Source: Syntrophaceae bacterium UBA6109
GTDB taxonomy: Bacteria > Desulfobacterota > Syntrophia > Syntrophales > UBA6109
Assembly (NCBI GenBank): GCA_002428445.1
Contig: DIWJ01000057.1
Location: forward strand, 1 to 64,000
DNA: 64,000 nt
Direction: 5' to 3'
Every line of letters starts with the position of its first letter. Positions within the stretch are counted from its first letter, which is position 1. Under the pieces are notes generated by a model. That model was not told the DNA's origin. It searched no databases and was given only the letters and a program-made list of their open reading frames with translations. Made by a program: the position numbers and the translations under genes. Positions 18,282 through 28,089 of this stretch are shown here, one piece after another.

Positions 18282-19433
18282 TCAGGATCCCTGGAAGAAG
18301 CGTTCCAGTTCCGCGACGATCCAATCCACCTGCCCGTCGCGCATATCGAAAAAGATCGGCAACCGGATCAAACGGTCGCTCAGATCCTCGGTGACCGCCA
18401 TGGCGCCCGACACCCGGCCGAACCTCGTCCCCGCGGGCGAATCATGAAGCGGCACATAGTGAAAAATGGCGTTGATCCCCTTCTCCGTCAGATGTTCGAT
18501 GAGCCGCCGCCGTTCTGCGGAGGAACGGGTGATGATATGGACGATGTGTCCGTTGCAGCACCGGACATCCTCGATCATGGGAAGGCGCAGGTATCCCTTT
18601 TCCGCCAGCGGACGCATCCCTTCCATGTAGCGCTGGAAAATCCGTCGCCGCGACCGGACGATCTGCTCGGCCGCCTCGAGCTGCGCGTACAGAAAGGCCG
18701 CCACCAGTTCGCCGGGAAGGAAGGATGATCCGATGTCCACCCAGGTGTACTTGTCCACGGCCCCGCGAAAGAACTGGCTGCGGTTGGTTCCCTTCTCCCA
18801 GACAATCTCCGCCCGCTCCCGGAAACGGGGATCATTGATCAGCAGGGCTCCGCCCTCGCCGCTGATGATGTTCTTCGTCTCGTGAAAACTCAGGCAGCCG
18901 AGATGGCCGATGGTACCCAGAAAGCGCCCCTGATACTGCGTGAGCAGGGACTGGGCGGCGTCTTCGACAACGATCAGCCCGTGCATCTCCGCAATGCGCA
19001 TCACCTCTTCCATCGCACAGCCGACGCCGGCGTAGTGCATGGGCAGGATGGCCTTGGTTCGGGATGTAACGGCCGCCTCGATCAGCGTCTCGTCCATGTT
19101 CATCGTATCGCTGCGGATGTCCACGAAGACCGGCACGCCGCCCCGCAGGACGAAGGCATTGGCCGAGGACACGAAGGTGAACGACGGCATGATGATCTCG
19201 TCGCCCGGACCGATGTCGCAGAGAATCGCCGCCATTTCCAGGGCGGCGGTGCAGGAGTGGGTCAGAAGCGCCTTCCCGCAGCCCAGGTTGTTCTCGAACC
19301 ACTCCTGGCACCTGCGTGTATAGGGCCCGTTGCCGGAGAGGTGCCCGCCCAGGACGGCCTGGGCGATGTAGTAGAGTTCCTTCCCGACGATGAACGGCCT
19401 GTTGAACGGTATCTTTTCTTTTTTTGTCGCCAT
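18282..19433 (-). CDS. wecE: dTDP-4-amino-4,6-dideoxygalactose transaminase (WecE-like)
   Basis: DegT/DnrJ/EryC1 aminotransferase of 383 aa. PLP-dependent; makes an amino sugar (dTDP-Fuc4N in E. coli WecE) from a 4-keto-6-deoxy nucleotide sugar. It follows E. coli WecE closely: IPFNRPFIVGKEL, SCTAALEMAAIL, PGDEIIMPSFTFVSSANAF, the PLP lysine in SFHETKN, and EKGTNRSQFFRG..KYTWVDIGSS. No acetyltransferase (wecD) or dTDP-glucose pathway genes lie nearby, so these must be elsewhere. The amino group could be the target of the neighbouring ATP-grasp ligase or methyltransferases. Confidence 0.92.
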   Translation of the reverse strand: MATKKEKIPFNRPFIVGKELYYIAQAVLGGHLSGNGPYTRRCQEWFENNLGCGKALLTHSCTAALEMAAILCDIGPGDEIIMPSFTFVSSANAFVLRGGVPVFVDIRSDTMNMDETLIEAAVTSRTKAILPMHYAGVGCAMEEVMRIAEMHGLIVVEDAAQSLLTQYQGRFLGTIGHLGCLSFHETKNIISGEGGALLINDPRFRERAEIVWEKGTNRSQFFRGAVDKYTWVDIGSSFLPGELVAAFLYAQLEAAEQIVRSRRRIFQRYMEGMRPLAEKGYLRLPMIEDVRCCNGHIVHIITRSSAERRRLIEHLTEKGINAIFHYVPLHDSPAGTRFGRVSGAMAVTEDLSDRLIRLPIFFDMRDGQVDWIVAELERFFQGS

Positions 19434-19494
19434 ACCGGATTTTGTTTCCTCCCGCAGATCCGCAGCGTTCCATACCCGGCCTCACCCGCCGGAT

Positions 19495-20193
19495 TCAGCC
19501 CCTCGTCCTCTTCACGCAGAACAACTGCAGGATGATCCCGCGCCTGTACCGGCGCAAGAGGATCTCCGCATGCCGGCCCACGATCGCGGGGTAGTCGTGG
19601 CTGTAGTACAAATCCTCCGGGAAGCCCGGCCACCGCAGGGACTGTCCGTCCGGATAATCCCTGACGCTCAGCTCTTCCAGATAGAGGCGATCCGTGACGC
19701 GGTCGAAAAGGCCGCCGACAACCTGGCGCACGGCGGGCGGCGGCAGATGCTGCAGGACGGCGCGGGAAAAGACGAGATCCTGCGCTTCCGACATGTACGA
19801 ATCCATGTCCTCCAGGTCCGCCCGGAGGAGCCGGACATTGGGGAATTCCTTCAGGTTGTCCTTCGCCCTGCCGAGCATCTCCTCCGAGTGATCCACGCCC
19901 GTAAATGCAATTTGCGGAAAATGGGGCGCCAGCGCCCTGAGATTGCCCCCGATGCCGCATCCCAGTTCCATGATCGTCCGGTACCGGCGGGCGTCTTCGC
20001 GGACGATGGCTTCCAGGCGGTCCAGCACGAGCTTTCTGCCGTATTGGCGGTCATAGAACTTCGCGCGCTCGTTCCAATAGGCTTCCGAGGTCCGATACGG
20101 CGCGCCCCGGAGCATACCGTGGCGCATGGCATCCGTAACGCAATATTTCCATTTTGCCAAGGTACACAGCAGGGCGGACAGCTTCACGGACAT
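19495..20193 (-). CDS. Class I SAM-dependent methyltransferase
   Basis: Methyltransferase of 232 aa. Motif I is MELGCGIGGNLRALA, followed by FTGVDHSEEML and LVFSRAVLQHLPP. N-terminus has a YWNERAKFYDRQYG stretch seen in sugar and small-molecule methylases. A gap of about 60 bp separates it from wecE and from the radical SAM gene, in the same direction. Likely acts in sugar modification within the locus; substrate unknown. Confidence 0.83.
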   Translation of the reverse strand: MSVKLSALLCTLAKWKYCVTDAMRHGMLRGAPYRTSEAYWNERAKFYDRQYGRKLVLDRLEAIVREDARRYRTIMELGCGIGGNLRALAPHFPQIAFTGVDHSEEMLGRAKDNLKEFPNVRLLRADLEDMDSYMSEAQDLVFSRAVLQHLPPPAVRQVVGGLFDRVTDRLYLEELSVRDYPDGQSLRWPGFPEDLYYSHDYPAIVGRHAEILLRRYRRGIILQLFCVKRTRG

Positions 20194-20257
20194 TCCCCAT
20201 CTCCATCCACGTTACGATCCCGGCAACGGCCCCGCGATGCCGCGATGCCTTTCGCTC

Positions 20258-21721
20258 CTATGCCGACAGCATCTTCCATGAGGCCATGAGCCCCCTCTTG
20301 AGAATCAGGGGGATATCCTTCCAGCGGTAATCCCTGTTCCTCAGCATGCACCGGATCCTCAGCACCTCGCCCCGGTTCTTCACCTTCGACATCTCCTTCC
20401 GGCTGATCCCCGGCAGGTCCATGATGAAGGTTTCCTTCTGGAGCCAGGCATCCCATTGACCGCAGCAATCGGCCCTGATCAGGCCGTGGCGGACGGCGAT
20501 TTCATAGAGTTCGCTGCCCGGATAGGGGGTCGTCACCGACCAGGTGATATACTGGATCAGACCTTCCCGAAAGAGCCTGTCCGCATAGGCGAGGGTGTTG
20601 CCCGACATCCGGCTGTCTTCGAAGCGAAGCGAGCCGTCTTCCTCCCAGACGTTGTAAAGCATGAAATGCGCCCGCACCTTGATTCCGTATTTCCGCAGCG
20701 CACGGCACGTATTTTCCACATCCGCCAGGGAAATCTGCTTCTTGATGCCCCGCAGGGTTTCCTCGTTTGCGCTTTCGACGCCCAGGCTGACGCACCAGCA
20801 GCCGGCTTCGGCCATCCTCCGCGCGAGCTCCTCAGAAAAAGGCCTTGCCCGCAGCGAGACCTGCCAGGTGACGCCGATCCCTCTGCGCTCGATCTCCCCG
20901 CACAGCTCCAGGGCGTGCGGAAGGGAGTGGTTGAACTCGTCGGCCTGATCGTAGATCTCCCGGAAACCCAATTCCCTGCTCAGGTACTCCATCTCATCGA
21001 CGACGTCCTTCGGAGACCGCGACCGGAGCAGAGGGGCGGAAGTCCGCCAGATCCCGTTCGCACAGTAGGTGCAGCGGAAGGGACAGCCCCGGGCAAAGAG
21101 CATGGTCGTCTGGGGGATCTGCTTGGAGATGAACCATCCTCGATAATCGTCGAGGCGGACCAGGTCCCGCGCGGGAAAAGGGATGCCCTCCAGGGGCGTG
21201 ATGAAGGGAGCGGGATCGTTCCGAAAAACGATCTCCCCGCCGGAAGCATCCTTTCCGATCGACCAGACGCCGCGCAGATGCCGGAAAGCCTCCGGATCGC
21301 GGCCCACCGCGGCAGTTCTGACAATCTGATGAAACGTCTCCTCCCCCTCGCCGACGACGACAAGATCGGCCCCGCTCTGCCGGAGCGTTTCCAGGGGAAG
21401 GGCCGTCGCGTGAGGTCCCCCCAGAACGACGAGCGCACCGGGCTGCGCCGCCCTGGCGTCACGCGCGAGCTTCGCGGCCCCCAGCGCCTGCGTCGTGTAG
21501 AATGAAATGCCGAGGACGTCGGGCCGGAAGGCGGCGATTTCGGCGATCGTCCGGTCCAATCCGATCCGGCATCCGTCCGTCACCCTGATCTCCAGGTTGG
21601 GCATCCGGAGGCGCAGATAGGAGGCGAGGTACAGGACTCCCATGGGAGGCCAGGTGTTTTCCCCAAGAAGCTCCATACCCGAAGAATAGATCGACGGCGC
21701 GAATACCAGCTGGACTTTCAT
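20258..21721 (-). CDS. B12-binding-domain radical SAM protein
   Basis: Protein of 487 aa. An N-terminal cobalamin-binding-like fold (about 1-140, with LGISFYTTQ, VVLGGPHATALP, VVVGEGEETF) precedes a radical SAM core whose cluster cysteines are C213, C217 and C220 (RGCPFRCTYC). The classic B12 motif DxHxxG is not seen, as in many members of this class. Such proteins often do radical methylations or rearrangements in polysaccharide and natural-product loci. It is one of two in this operon; they are paralogous but not close. Confidence 0.88.
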   Translation of the reverse strand: MKVQLVFAPSIYSSGMELLGENTWPPMGVLYLASYLRLRMPNLEIRVTDGCRIGLDRTIAEIAAFRPDVLGISFYTTQALGAAKLARDARAAQPGALVVLGGPHATALPLETLRQSGADLVVVGEGEETFHQIVRTAAVGRDPEAFRHLRGVWSIGKDASGGEIVFRNDPAPFITPLEGIPFPARDLVRLDDYRGWFISKQIPQTTMLFARGCPFRCTYCANGIWRTSAPLLRSRSPKDVVDEMEYLSRELGFREIYDQADEFNHSLPHALELCGEIERRGIGVTWQVSLRARPFSEELARRMAEAGCWCVSLGVESANEETLRGIKKQISLADVENTCRALRKYGIKVRAHFMLYNVWEEDGSLRFEDSRMSGNTLAYADRLFREGLIQYITWSVTTPYPGSELYEIAVRHGLIRADCCGQWDAWLQKETFIMDLPGISRKEMSKVKNRGEVLRIRCMLRNRDYRWKDIPLILKRGLMASWKMLSA

Positions 21722-21745
21722 ACCGTTTCCACTACGAAAATTTCG

Positions 21746-22696
21746 CTACAACCGGTCCCGGATCACGTAACGGGGGGGCCGGCTCACCTCGTTGATGATG
21801 CGGATCAGGTACTCCCCGATCAGCCCCAGCGAGAACAGGATCAGTCCGGAAAAAAACAGCAGCAGCAGCACGAGGGTCGTCCAGCCCCTTACCTCCACGC
21901 CGACGTTCCCCGTGAGGTACTGGTAGAAGAAAAAGATCCCCAGGACGACGCTGAGGCAGGAACTGGCGATGCCGACGATGCTCATGACCTTCAGCGGGAG
22001 GGTCGAAAAATTCAGGACATGATCGAGGGAGAGCTTGACCAGCTTCATGACGCTGTAGTTCGATGTCCCTGCCGTCCTCCGGTGGTGCTTCACCTGGACG
22101 TTCATAATGCGGCTGCTCGAACGGACGACCAGGGGCCCCATCATGGGATTGACCGTGCCGTGCGCGGTCACCGCCTCCACCATGCACCGGCGCAGCAACC
22201 GGAAACTCGTCGTTTTCAGCCCCTTCGGCTTTCCCGAAACGACGCGATTCACGACATCGATCATGCGGCTCCCGAGGGTGCGGAAAACACTGTGTTCCTT
22301 GTGTTCGAAGGCCCCGATCACCGCGTCCATCTCGGGGTGCTCGCGGATGGCGGCGACGAGCCTGGGGATCTCTTCCGGAGGATTCTGCAGGTCGTCGTCC
22401 ATCGTGATGACGTACTCCCCTTTCGCGTGTTCCAGGCCGCACATCAGGGCGCGGAACTGACCGACATTGCGAATCAGCCGGAAGGCGCGCAGCGATGTCT
22501 TTCCGGCATGCCGGTTCTTCAGCTCGGCGAGGACCTTCCAGGAGTCGTCGGGGGAGGCATCGTCAACAAAGAGAATTTCACAGGCCCCTCCCAGGGACGA
22601 CATGACCGGGATCAGGCGCTCCACGAGTTCCGGGAGGCAGGGCGCGCCGCGATAGGTGGGAATCACCACGCTGTATTGAACCTGTTCGTCCGCCAT
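21746..22696 (-). CDS. GT2 undecaprenyl-phosphate glycosyltransferase (ArnC/GtrB-like)
   Basis: Protein of 316 aa. GT-A domain with YSVVIPTYRGAPCL, LFVDDASPDDSW and the DxD-like TMDDDLQNPPEEI, then two C-terminal membrane spans (about 230-300) ending in the family feature LIGEYLIRIINEVSRPPRYV. This is the ArnC/GtrB class, which joins a nucleotide sugar to undecaprenyl phosphate. Start ATG 22696 has AAAGAGG at good distance; a GTG at 22732 overlapping the upstream stop is an alternative. Confidence 0.9.
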   Translation of the reverse strand: MADEQVQYSVVIPTYRGAPCLPELVERLIPVMSSLGGACEILFVDDASPDDSWKVLAELKNRHAGKTSLRAFRLIRNVGQFRALMCGLEHAKGEYVITMDDDLQNPPEEIPRLVAAIREHPEMDAVIGAFEHKEHSVFRTLGSRMIDVVNRVVSGKPKGLKTTSFRLLRRCMVEAVTAHGTVNPMMGPLVVRSSSRIMNVQVKHHRRTAGTSNYSVMKLVKLSLDHVLNFSTLPLKVMSIVGIASSCLSVVLGIFFFYQYLTGNVGVEVRGWTTLVLLLLFFSGLILFSLGLIGEYLIRIINEVSRPPRYVIRDRL

Positions 22697-22728
22697 AGGA
22701 TCGACCTCTTTCTGCATGCTGCCGGCTT

Positions 22729-24204
22729 TCACCGTTCCAGAAAACGGCGCAGGGATTCCCCCAGCCGGTATTCAAGGGGCATTCCGAACCATCGCATCTT
22801 CCAGCGCAGCGCGGCAAAAGGCCAGTAGAGCATATTCACCGCCCGGAAGACGGGCTTGATATTTTCGCTGAACGCCGACACGGCGGCCAGCGCGGAATAG
22901 CGGAGGAAGAAATTGCTGTACTGCACGCTCTTGAAGAACCACGTCCCTTCCTGGTGATAGGGATATCTCCCCTGCCACCGGTAGGTGCCCCAGTCCTCGA
23001 CCTTTTCCGGCGGCTTCCATCCCGCCTTGCAGGCCATATCGAAAAGCTCGTTGCCCGGATAGGGCAGATACAGCTCCAGGCTGTGGGCCGAAGCGGGATG
23101 GATGCGGGAAATCTCGTCGATCAGATGGACCGTTTTGAGCGTATCCTCTCTCGTCTCGCCGGGGATTCCCGTCATCCACTGGTAGCGCCCCCTGATCCCG
23201 CAGGCGGAGCTGAGCCGGGCGCTTCGCAGGATATCATCGACCGTAATGTCCTTGCAGAGGAGATCGAGAATTCTCTGGGAACCCGATTCCGACCCGAACG
23301 CCACATGGGTGCAACCGGTTTCCTTCAGGCCGCGGAAGAATTCCTCCGAATTGTGGCAATCCACCCGGCAGCCGTCTTCGATCGCCCACTCGAGGCCGTG
23401 GCGCCGGAAGATTTCCCCCATGGCGTGCACCCGCGACACGGGTCCCACAAAGGAATCGAAGACCAGCACCTTTTCGATTTTCTTCGCCAGAAGAGGCTTC
23501 AGTTCGGCCTCCACTTTCTGCGGGCTCCAGGCGATGTATCTCCGCCCGTGAAACATCAGGTTCCAGCAAAAGCTGCAGCGGTAGGGACAGCCCCGGCTCG
23601 TGATGAAAACGGCGGTTCGCTTCCCGTTGTTCAGGAAAATGTAGGGCGCCAGATCGATGCTGCCCAGATCCAGCGACACCTCCGCGTCCGCGTCCCGGGG
23701 CGGGATGCGTTCGACGGGCTCCGTGGAAACGACGGCGCCGTTTTTCTTGAATGTCAGACCCGGAATGCCCTCCAGCGATTCGCCGCCGGCCGCTGCCTCC
23801 GCAAGGCGGACGGCCGTCTTTTCCCCTTCTCCACGGCAGACGATGTCCACCAGCGGGTGCCGCGCGGTCAGATCGGGCATGATCGTCGGATGCGGACCTC
23901 CCCATACGAGGGGAATCCCGGGATGAGACCTGCGGATATCCGCGGAAATCGTCAGGACCTGCTGAATCATCGGACCGGTGAATACGCTGAACCCGACGAG
24001 GAGAACTTTCGTTTCCCGCAAGGTTTCGTGGAGCAGGCGTTCGGACTCGATGTTCAGGTCAAGGATGCGGACGGGGAACCCGGCCCGCCTCAGACTCGAC
24101 GCGACGGCGAGAAGACCGAAAGGCAGGACGCGGAGCGTCACGTTCCCCGCTATTCTCGGGAAGACGAGGATCACCGTCGCGCGGGTTTTCTCTTCAGCAC
24201 ACAT
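22729..24204 (-). CDS. B12-binding-domain radical SAM protein
   Basis: Protein of 491 aa. N-terminal cobalamin-like fold (LVWGGPHPTIMPDL, IVCRGEGEKTAVRL), then a radical SAM domain with cluster cysteines C206, C210, C213 (RGCPYRCSFC) and a SPASM-less C-terminus that is helical and rather basic. VAFGSESGSQRIL and MTGIPGETREDT are typical of this superfamily. It lies 4 bp after the ATP-grasp gene, so coupled expression is likely. Reaction unknown. Confidence 0.88.
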   Translation of the reverse strand: MCAEEKTRATVILVFPRIAGNVTLRVLPFGLLAVASSLRRAGFPVRILDLNIESERLLHETLRETKVLLVGFSVFTGPMIQQVLTISADIRRSHPGIPLVWGGPHPTIMPDLTARHPLVDIVCRGEGEKTAVRLAEAAAGGESLEGIPGLTFKKNGAVVSTEPVERIPPRDADAEVSLDLGSIDLAPYIFLNNGKRTAVFITSRGCPYRCSFCWNLMFHGRRYIAWSPQKVEAELKPLLAKKIEKVLVFDSFVGPVSRVHAMGEIFRRHGLEWAIEDGCRVDCHNSEEFFRGLKETGCTHVAFGSESGSQRILDLLCKDITVDDILRSARLSSACGIRGRYQWMTGIPGETREDTLKTVHLIDEISRIHPASAHSLELYLPYPGNELFDMACKAGWKPPEKVEDWGTYRWQGRYPYHQEGTWFFKSVQYSNFFLRYSALAAVSAFSENIKPVFRAVNMLYWPFAALRWKMRWFGMPLEYRLGESLRRFLER

Positions 24205-24208
24205 GAAG

Positions 24209-25405
24209 TCATCGCTTCCTGACGGAAATGTTCAGCGTTTCCAGAATCCGGCGGGACAACATCGCATATTCGCCGTCATCCGCGCAATCAAACACTGCAT
24301 AACCGATCATGCACCCGCTGTGATCGAAGGCCTCCACGGCCTGCCCCCCCCGAAGCGCGAGATCCAATTCGAGAACTTCCGGCACGCGGCGGCGCAGGGT
24401 TTCCAGCGTCCCGATCCGATCGAGGACGCCCGCTTCCGCGCTCCCGAACACGATGGACCCGCATCCGCGGGAAATCTTTCCCCTGTTGTTCAGCGCAACC
24501 TTCTCTCCCATGGCGGCTTTCAGCGTCGCCTCCTCCACGTCGACGCCGGCGGCCCTGAGGATGACGGCCGGAATGCCGTTGCCGCCCGTGCGGCCGCTGA
24601 CCTCGATGATCGTCGCATGCGAATCGCCAACGACGACATCGAAGTTCACAGGGCCGTTCCGATAGCCGACGCTCCGGCAGCAGTCCTCAAGGACGTCGAC
24701 GACGAGCGCCCGGCCGCGCTCCGAAATTCCGGTCGGCAGCCTGTGACCGGTTACGATGAAGTTGCGGAGATACTTCTGCGTGACGGCGACGAAGGCGAAG
24801 CGGCCGTCTTCGAGAATGCCGTCGCCTCCCACCTCGGTCCCATCGAGGAACTCCTCCATGCAGACCGTTCCCGAGCGGGAAAATCCCCTCGCCTTCCTGA
24901 AAGCGGCAACCGCCAGTTCCGGGTCATTCGTTTCGAGTTTCGTGACGCCCCGGGAGCCCGATGAATCGACGGGCTTGACCATCGCGGGCAACCGCAGCGC
25001 GTTCATTCCTTCGTACAATTCGTCATCGCTCTTCCCGGAGACAAAACGAGGCGTCCGCTTGCCGTGCCGCGCCATGAACGATCGGAACCGGGTCTTGTCG
25101 GAGAGGGTTTCCGCCACCGCCCGGGAGATCCCCGGCAGTCCCATGCGATCGCAGACGTGCCCCACCGCCGGCAGCGCCACGTCGGAGCTGAAGGTGCAGA
25201 TACCGTCGATACGCAGGCGCAGGGCCGCCTCCAGAACCCCTTCGACGTCGACGGTGCTGACATTCTCATAGGCGTGCGAAAACCGGTGGCCGACGTTGTC
25301 CGGAAGGTAATCGAGCGTAATGACGTGGTAGCCGAGATCGACGGCCTTCCGGATCGCGCGGACCTGATGCAGGCCCGCGCCAAGAATCATGATTTTTCGT
25401 TTCAT
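24209..25405 (-). CDS. ATP-grasp ligase
   Basis: ATP-grasp enzyme of 398 aa. The N-terminal Rossmann-like part (KIMILGAGLHQVRAIRKA) is followed by the ATP-grasp fold with LPAMVKPVDSSGSRGV (ATP-binding loop and lysine), VCMEEFLDGTEV and the Mg2+ residues in INFDVV / IIEVSGRTGGNGIP. The overall plan resembles carbamoyl-phosphate-synthase-large-chain-like and PurK-like ligases. It probably forms an amide between an amino acid or carboxylate and an amine; with WecE in the operon, acylation of an amino sugar is possible, but this is inference. Confidence 0.85.
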   Translation of the reverse strand: MKRKIMILGAGLHQVRAIRKAVDLGYHVITLDYLPDNVGHRFSHAYENVSTVDVEGVLEAALRLRIDGICTFSSDVALPAVGHVCDRMGLPGISRAVAETLSDKTRFRSFMARHGKRTPRFVSGKSDDELYEGMNALRLPAMVKPVDSSGSRGVTKLETNDPELAVAAFRKARGFSRSGTVCMEEFLDGTEVGGDGILEDGRFAFVAVTQKYLRNFIVTGHRLPTGISERGRALVVDVLEDCCRSVGYRNGPVNFDVVVGDSHATIIEVSGRTGGNGIPAVILRAAGVDVEEATLKAAMGEKVALNNRGKISRGCGSIVFGSAEAGVLDRIGTLETLRRRVPEVLELDLALRGGQAVEAFDHSGCMIGYAVFDCADDGEYAMLSRRILETLNISVRKR

Positions 25406-25414
25406 CGTCTCGCC

Positions 25415-26380
25415 TCAGTCGGACCTTTCGGGAGTTCCAAGGCGCCCTCGCGCCGCCTTCCTCTTGCGAACCTCCCAGACGGCATAGTGCAGAGCCCCCA
25501 GGGCAAGGACCAGGAGTAATTGAAATCGGAGGATAATCGCGCCCGTTTGCGCCATAGCCTCCGCCTGTCCGAAGGCCAGCAGCAATGCCGCCGCGCCCGC
25601 TTCGAAAATTCCGATCCCGCCCGGGATGAAACTCAGTACGTTGATGATGGAAAGCGCCGCCACCATGAAGAGGATTTCTTCCAGTCCCGGAGAAAGGGAA
25701 ATGCTCAGCAGGCAGACCTGCCAGCCGATCGCGACGGCGATCCACGAACACAGGGTCAGGACCGTCACCACGAGGATTGTGCCGACGCTATAGGTCTGCA
25801 GGGACAGCTGCTTCAAGACTTCCGCCGTTGCGAACCGCATCGGGATCTTCCACAAGAACCGCAGGGCCGGAACCGCCAACGCCATGAGGCCGGCGATCAC
25901 GATCCAGAAGGACGCCTGATCGAGGTCGGGATACAGCCGATAAGCGGCCCCCGCTGCGGCAATGACGGCGATGGCGACAGTGTCCAGCGCCCTCTCAAGC
26001 AAAAACGAACCATAGCCGGCAGAACGCTCCATCCGCCCGTTCTTCTTCAGCAGTTCGATCTTCAGGATTTCCCCGGACTGAAGCGGGGTCACCGTCGACA
26101 GCGTCAGAGACAGGACCGTGCAATAATAGAGTTCCGGGAAACCGACCCTCACCCCCAACGCATCGAGAAGCACCCACCAGCGAAGGCTGCGCAGGAACCA
26201 GAACAGGACAATGGCCAGGCTCCCCGCGACAAGGAGCCACGCGAGTTCCGCGTTTCGCAGAATAAAGGCAATCTCCGACCATTGAAAGGTCTGGAAGATA
26301 TACTGCGCGCACAGGACGAAGCCGACGGCGGCAATCAGAATCGGGAGCGCTTTCTTCACGAAGATCTTCATAGGGATCAT
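25415..26380 (-). CDS. LPG-synthase-type/flippase-like integral membrane protein (YbhN/AglD family)
   Basis: Protein of 321 aa with about eight membrane spans and no soluble domain. The pattern WWVLLDALG, STVTPLQSGEILKIELL, GYGSFLLERALDT and SFIPGGIGIFEAG is that of the lysylphosphatidylglycerol-synthase transmembrane family. Members include flippase-like proteins in glycan loci. In this operon it may flip or bind a polyprenyl-linked sugar. Start overlaps the stop of the upstream TPR gene (ATGA). Confidence 0.83.
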   Translation of the reverse strand: MIPMKIFVKKALPILIAAVGFVLCAQYIFQTFQWSEIAFILRNAELAWLLVAGSLAIVLFWFLRSLRWWVLLDALGVRVGFPELYYCTVLSLTLSTVTPLQSGEILKIELLKKNGRMERSAGYGSFLLERALDTVAIAVIAAAGAAYRLYPDLDQASFWIVIAGLMALAVPALRFLWKIPMRFATAEVLKQLSLQTYSVGTILVVTVLTLCSWIAVAIGWQVCLLSISLSPGLEEILFMVAALSIINVLSFIPGGIGIFEAGAAALLLAFGQAEAMAQTGAIILRFQLLLVLALGALHYAVWEVRKRKAARGRLGTPERSD

Positions 26381-28080
26381 CGGCTCTCTTTCGGCGCCCG
26401 CCGATTCCTCTCCGCCAGTTCCAGATTCTTCGCGGCCGTAGCATACTGCGGGTCGATCCTGAGGGCCTCGCGAAAATACCGGACGGCCTCGTCGAGACGT
26501 CCCTGCGCGGCGAGCGAAGCACCGAGGTTGTTCGCATACCGGGCGATCCCCGGCTTCAGCCGGTCAGCCTCGCGGAACTGAAGCTCCGCCTCGGCGAATC
26601 GCCGCTGACCCATCAGCACCGTGCCCAGGTCATTGAATACCCGATCCTCTTTGCGGATCCGGAGCGACTCTTCCAGATGCGCCAGAGCGAGATCCGCCCT
26701 GCCCTGTCTGACATAGGCCATCGCCAGGCCGTGGTGGGCTTTGGAGTTGTCCACGGTCACGCGCAGAGCCTGCTCGAAGACTGTCGCGGTATCCCGCCAG
26801 GTTTCCATCTGCTGGCGGGATACCAGAACAAGGGCGGCCACTGCGAAGAGCGCGAGCACCGTCAGGATTACCTTCTTCCCCGGCAGCTTGTCCAGGAGAT
26901 CCGGCACTCCCCACGCGGCGATGATGAAGAGGCCGATCTGCGGGACATAGGCGTAACGATCCGCCATGGCGATGAAGCCGATCTGAACCATGCCGATAAC
27001 CGGCACCAGCACCCCCAGGTACCACAGCCAGCCGACGATCCCGTAGGGGCGGCTTTTCATGAAATATCCGGACACAAGCGTCATTGCCGCCAGGAGCGCT
27101 CCGGACGCGAGGACGCGGCCGAAGGACCATACCCCGGGATGAGGGTAGTAGACGGCAAGATCAGCGGGCCAGAAGGTTTTCCCGAGATAGGCGGCATAGG
27201 AAACCAGGGCGTTCTCGAAGCGAACCGCCAGGGGGAAAGCCTCCAGGGGCGACAGCGCACCGGCGTTTTTCTCCGCCGCGTAGACGATCGACGCGGCAAG
27301 TATGGACAGGAACAGGAGCGGCAACTTTTCGGCGACCAGCCGCGGAAGAGACGCCCCGGCAAATGTTCCGCCGGCGGCATCCGTATCCGGCGCAAACGCA
27401 CCGGCTCCGCCCCCGCCGGCCTCCGCATGCTCTTCCGCCAGGGACGCCCCTCCCCGGACTCTTCGCAGCGGCCACCAGTCGAGGAGGAGAAGGACGAAGG
27501 GCAGCGTCACCAGCGTCGGTTTGGCCATCAATCCGAGAACAAACGGGAAAAGAACCAGGCTGTAACGGATCTTCCCCGGCCGCGCGGCATACGCCGCGTA
27601 CGCCAAGAGCGTCAGCATCCAGAAGAACGTGGCGATCACGTCTTTGCGTTCGGCGATCCAGGCAACGGGCTCGACGCGCAAAGGATGGAATGCAAAGAGG
27701 GCCGCCACGAAAAGGCTTTTCCACAGGGCCCCGGTCATGCGGTTCAGGGCCAGGAAAAGCAGGGCGGCGGAGAAGGCGTGAAAGAGGATGCTGGTCCAAT
27801 GGAATCCTCCGGCACGGAGGCCGTACAGGTCGGAATCCAGCATGAGCGAAAGCCACGTCAGGGGATGCCAGAATCCCGCGTCCAGCGTGGTGAATGCCCA
27901 GACGAGGTTTTCGGCGCTCAGGCCGGACCGTACGTGACGATTGTCCGTCACATAGACGTTGTCGTCGAAATCGACGAAATCGTATTGCCCGAGAGGGGCA
28001 AAGACGGCAAGGACGGCGAGCGCCAGCATGGCTGCGACGGCAGCGGATGGAGTTCTCTTCATGAAGACCTTACGCATCAT
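26377..28080 (-). CDS. TMTC-like multispanning GT-C protein with C-terminal TPRs (copy 2)
   Basis: Up to 567 aa; ATG 28062 is an alternative start with AAGG close upstream. About ten membrane spans, with an acidic pair in VDFDDNVYV of the first loop, then WHPLTWLSL and HPLRVEPVAW; about four TPRs end the protein (residues ~420-560). It is a tandem paralogue of copies 3 and 4, sharing many exact blocks (ALNRMTGALWKS, ADRYAYVPQIG). A hydrophilic, Ala/Gly-rich insert (roughly 230-260) separates two spans and is absent from copy 1. Role inferred as transfer of a lipid-linked sugar to a protein. Confidence 0.8.
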   Translation of the reverse strand: MMRKVFMKRTPSAAVAAMLALAVLAVFAPLGQYDFVDFDDNVYVTDNRHVRSGLSAENLVWAFTTLDAGFWHPLTWLSLMLDSDLYGLRAGGFHWTSILFHAFSAALLFLALNRMTGALWKSLFVAALFAFHPLRVEPVAWIAERKDVIATFFWMLTLLAYAAYAARPGKIRYSLVLFPFVLGLMAKPTLVTLPFVLLLLDWWPLRRVRGGASLAEEHAEAGGGGAGAFAPDTDAAGGTFAGASLPRLVAEKLPLLFLSILAASIVYAAEKNAGALSPLEAFPLAVRFENALVSYAAYLGKTFWPADLAVYYPHPGVWSFGRVLASGALLAAMTLVSGYFMKSRPYGIVGWLWYLGVLVPVIGMVQIGFIAMADRYAYVPQIGLFIIAAWGVPDLLDKLPGKKVILTVLALFAVAALVLVSRQQMETWRDTATVFEQALRVTVDNSKAHHGLAMAYVRQGRADLALAHLEESLRIRKEDRVFNDLGTVLMGQRRFAEAELQFREADRLKPGIARYANNLGASLAAQGRLDEAVRYFREALRIDPQYATAAKNLELAERNRRAPKESR

Positions 28081-28089
28081 ACAAGTCCG

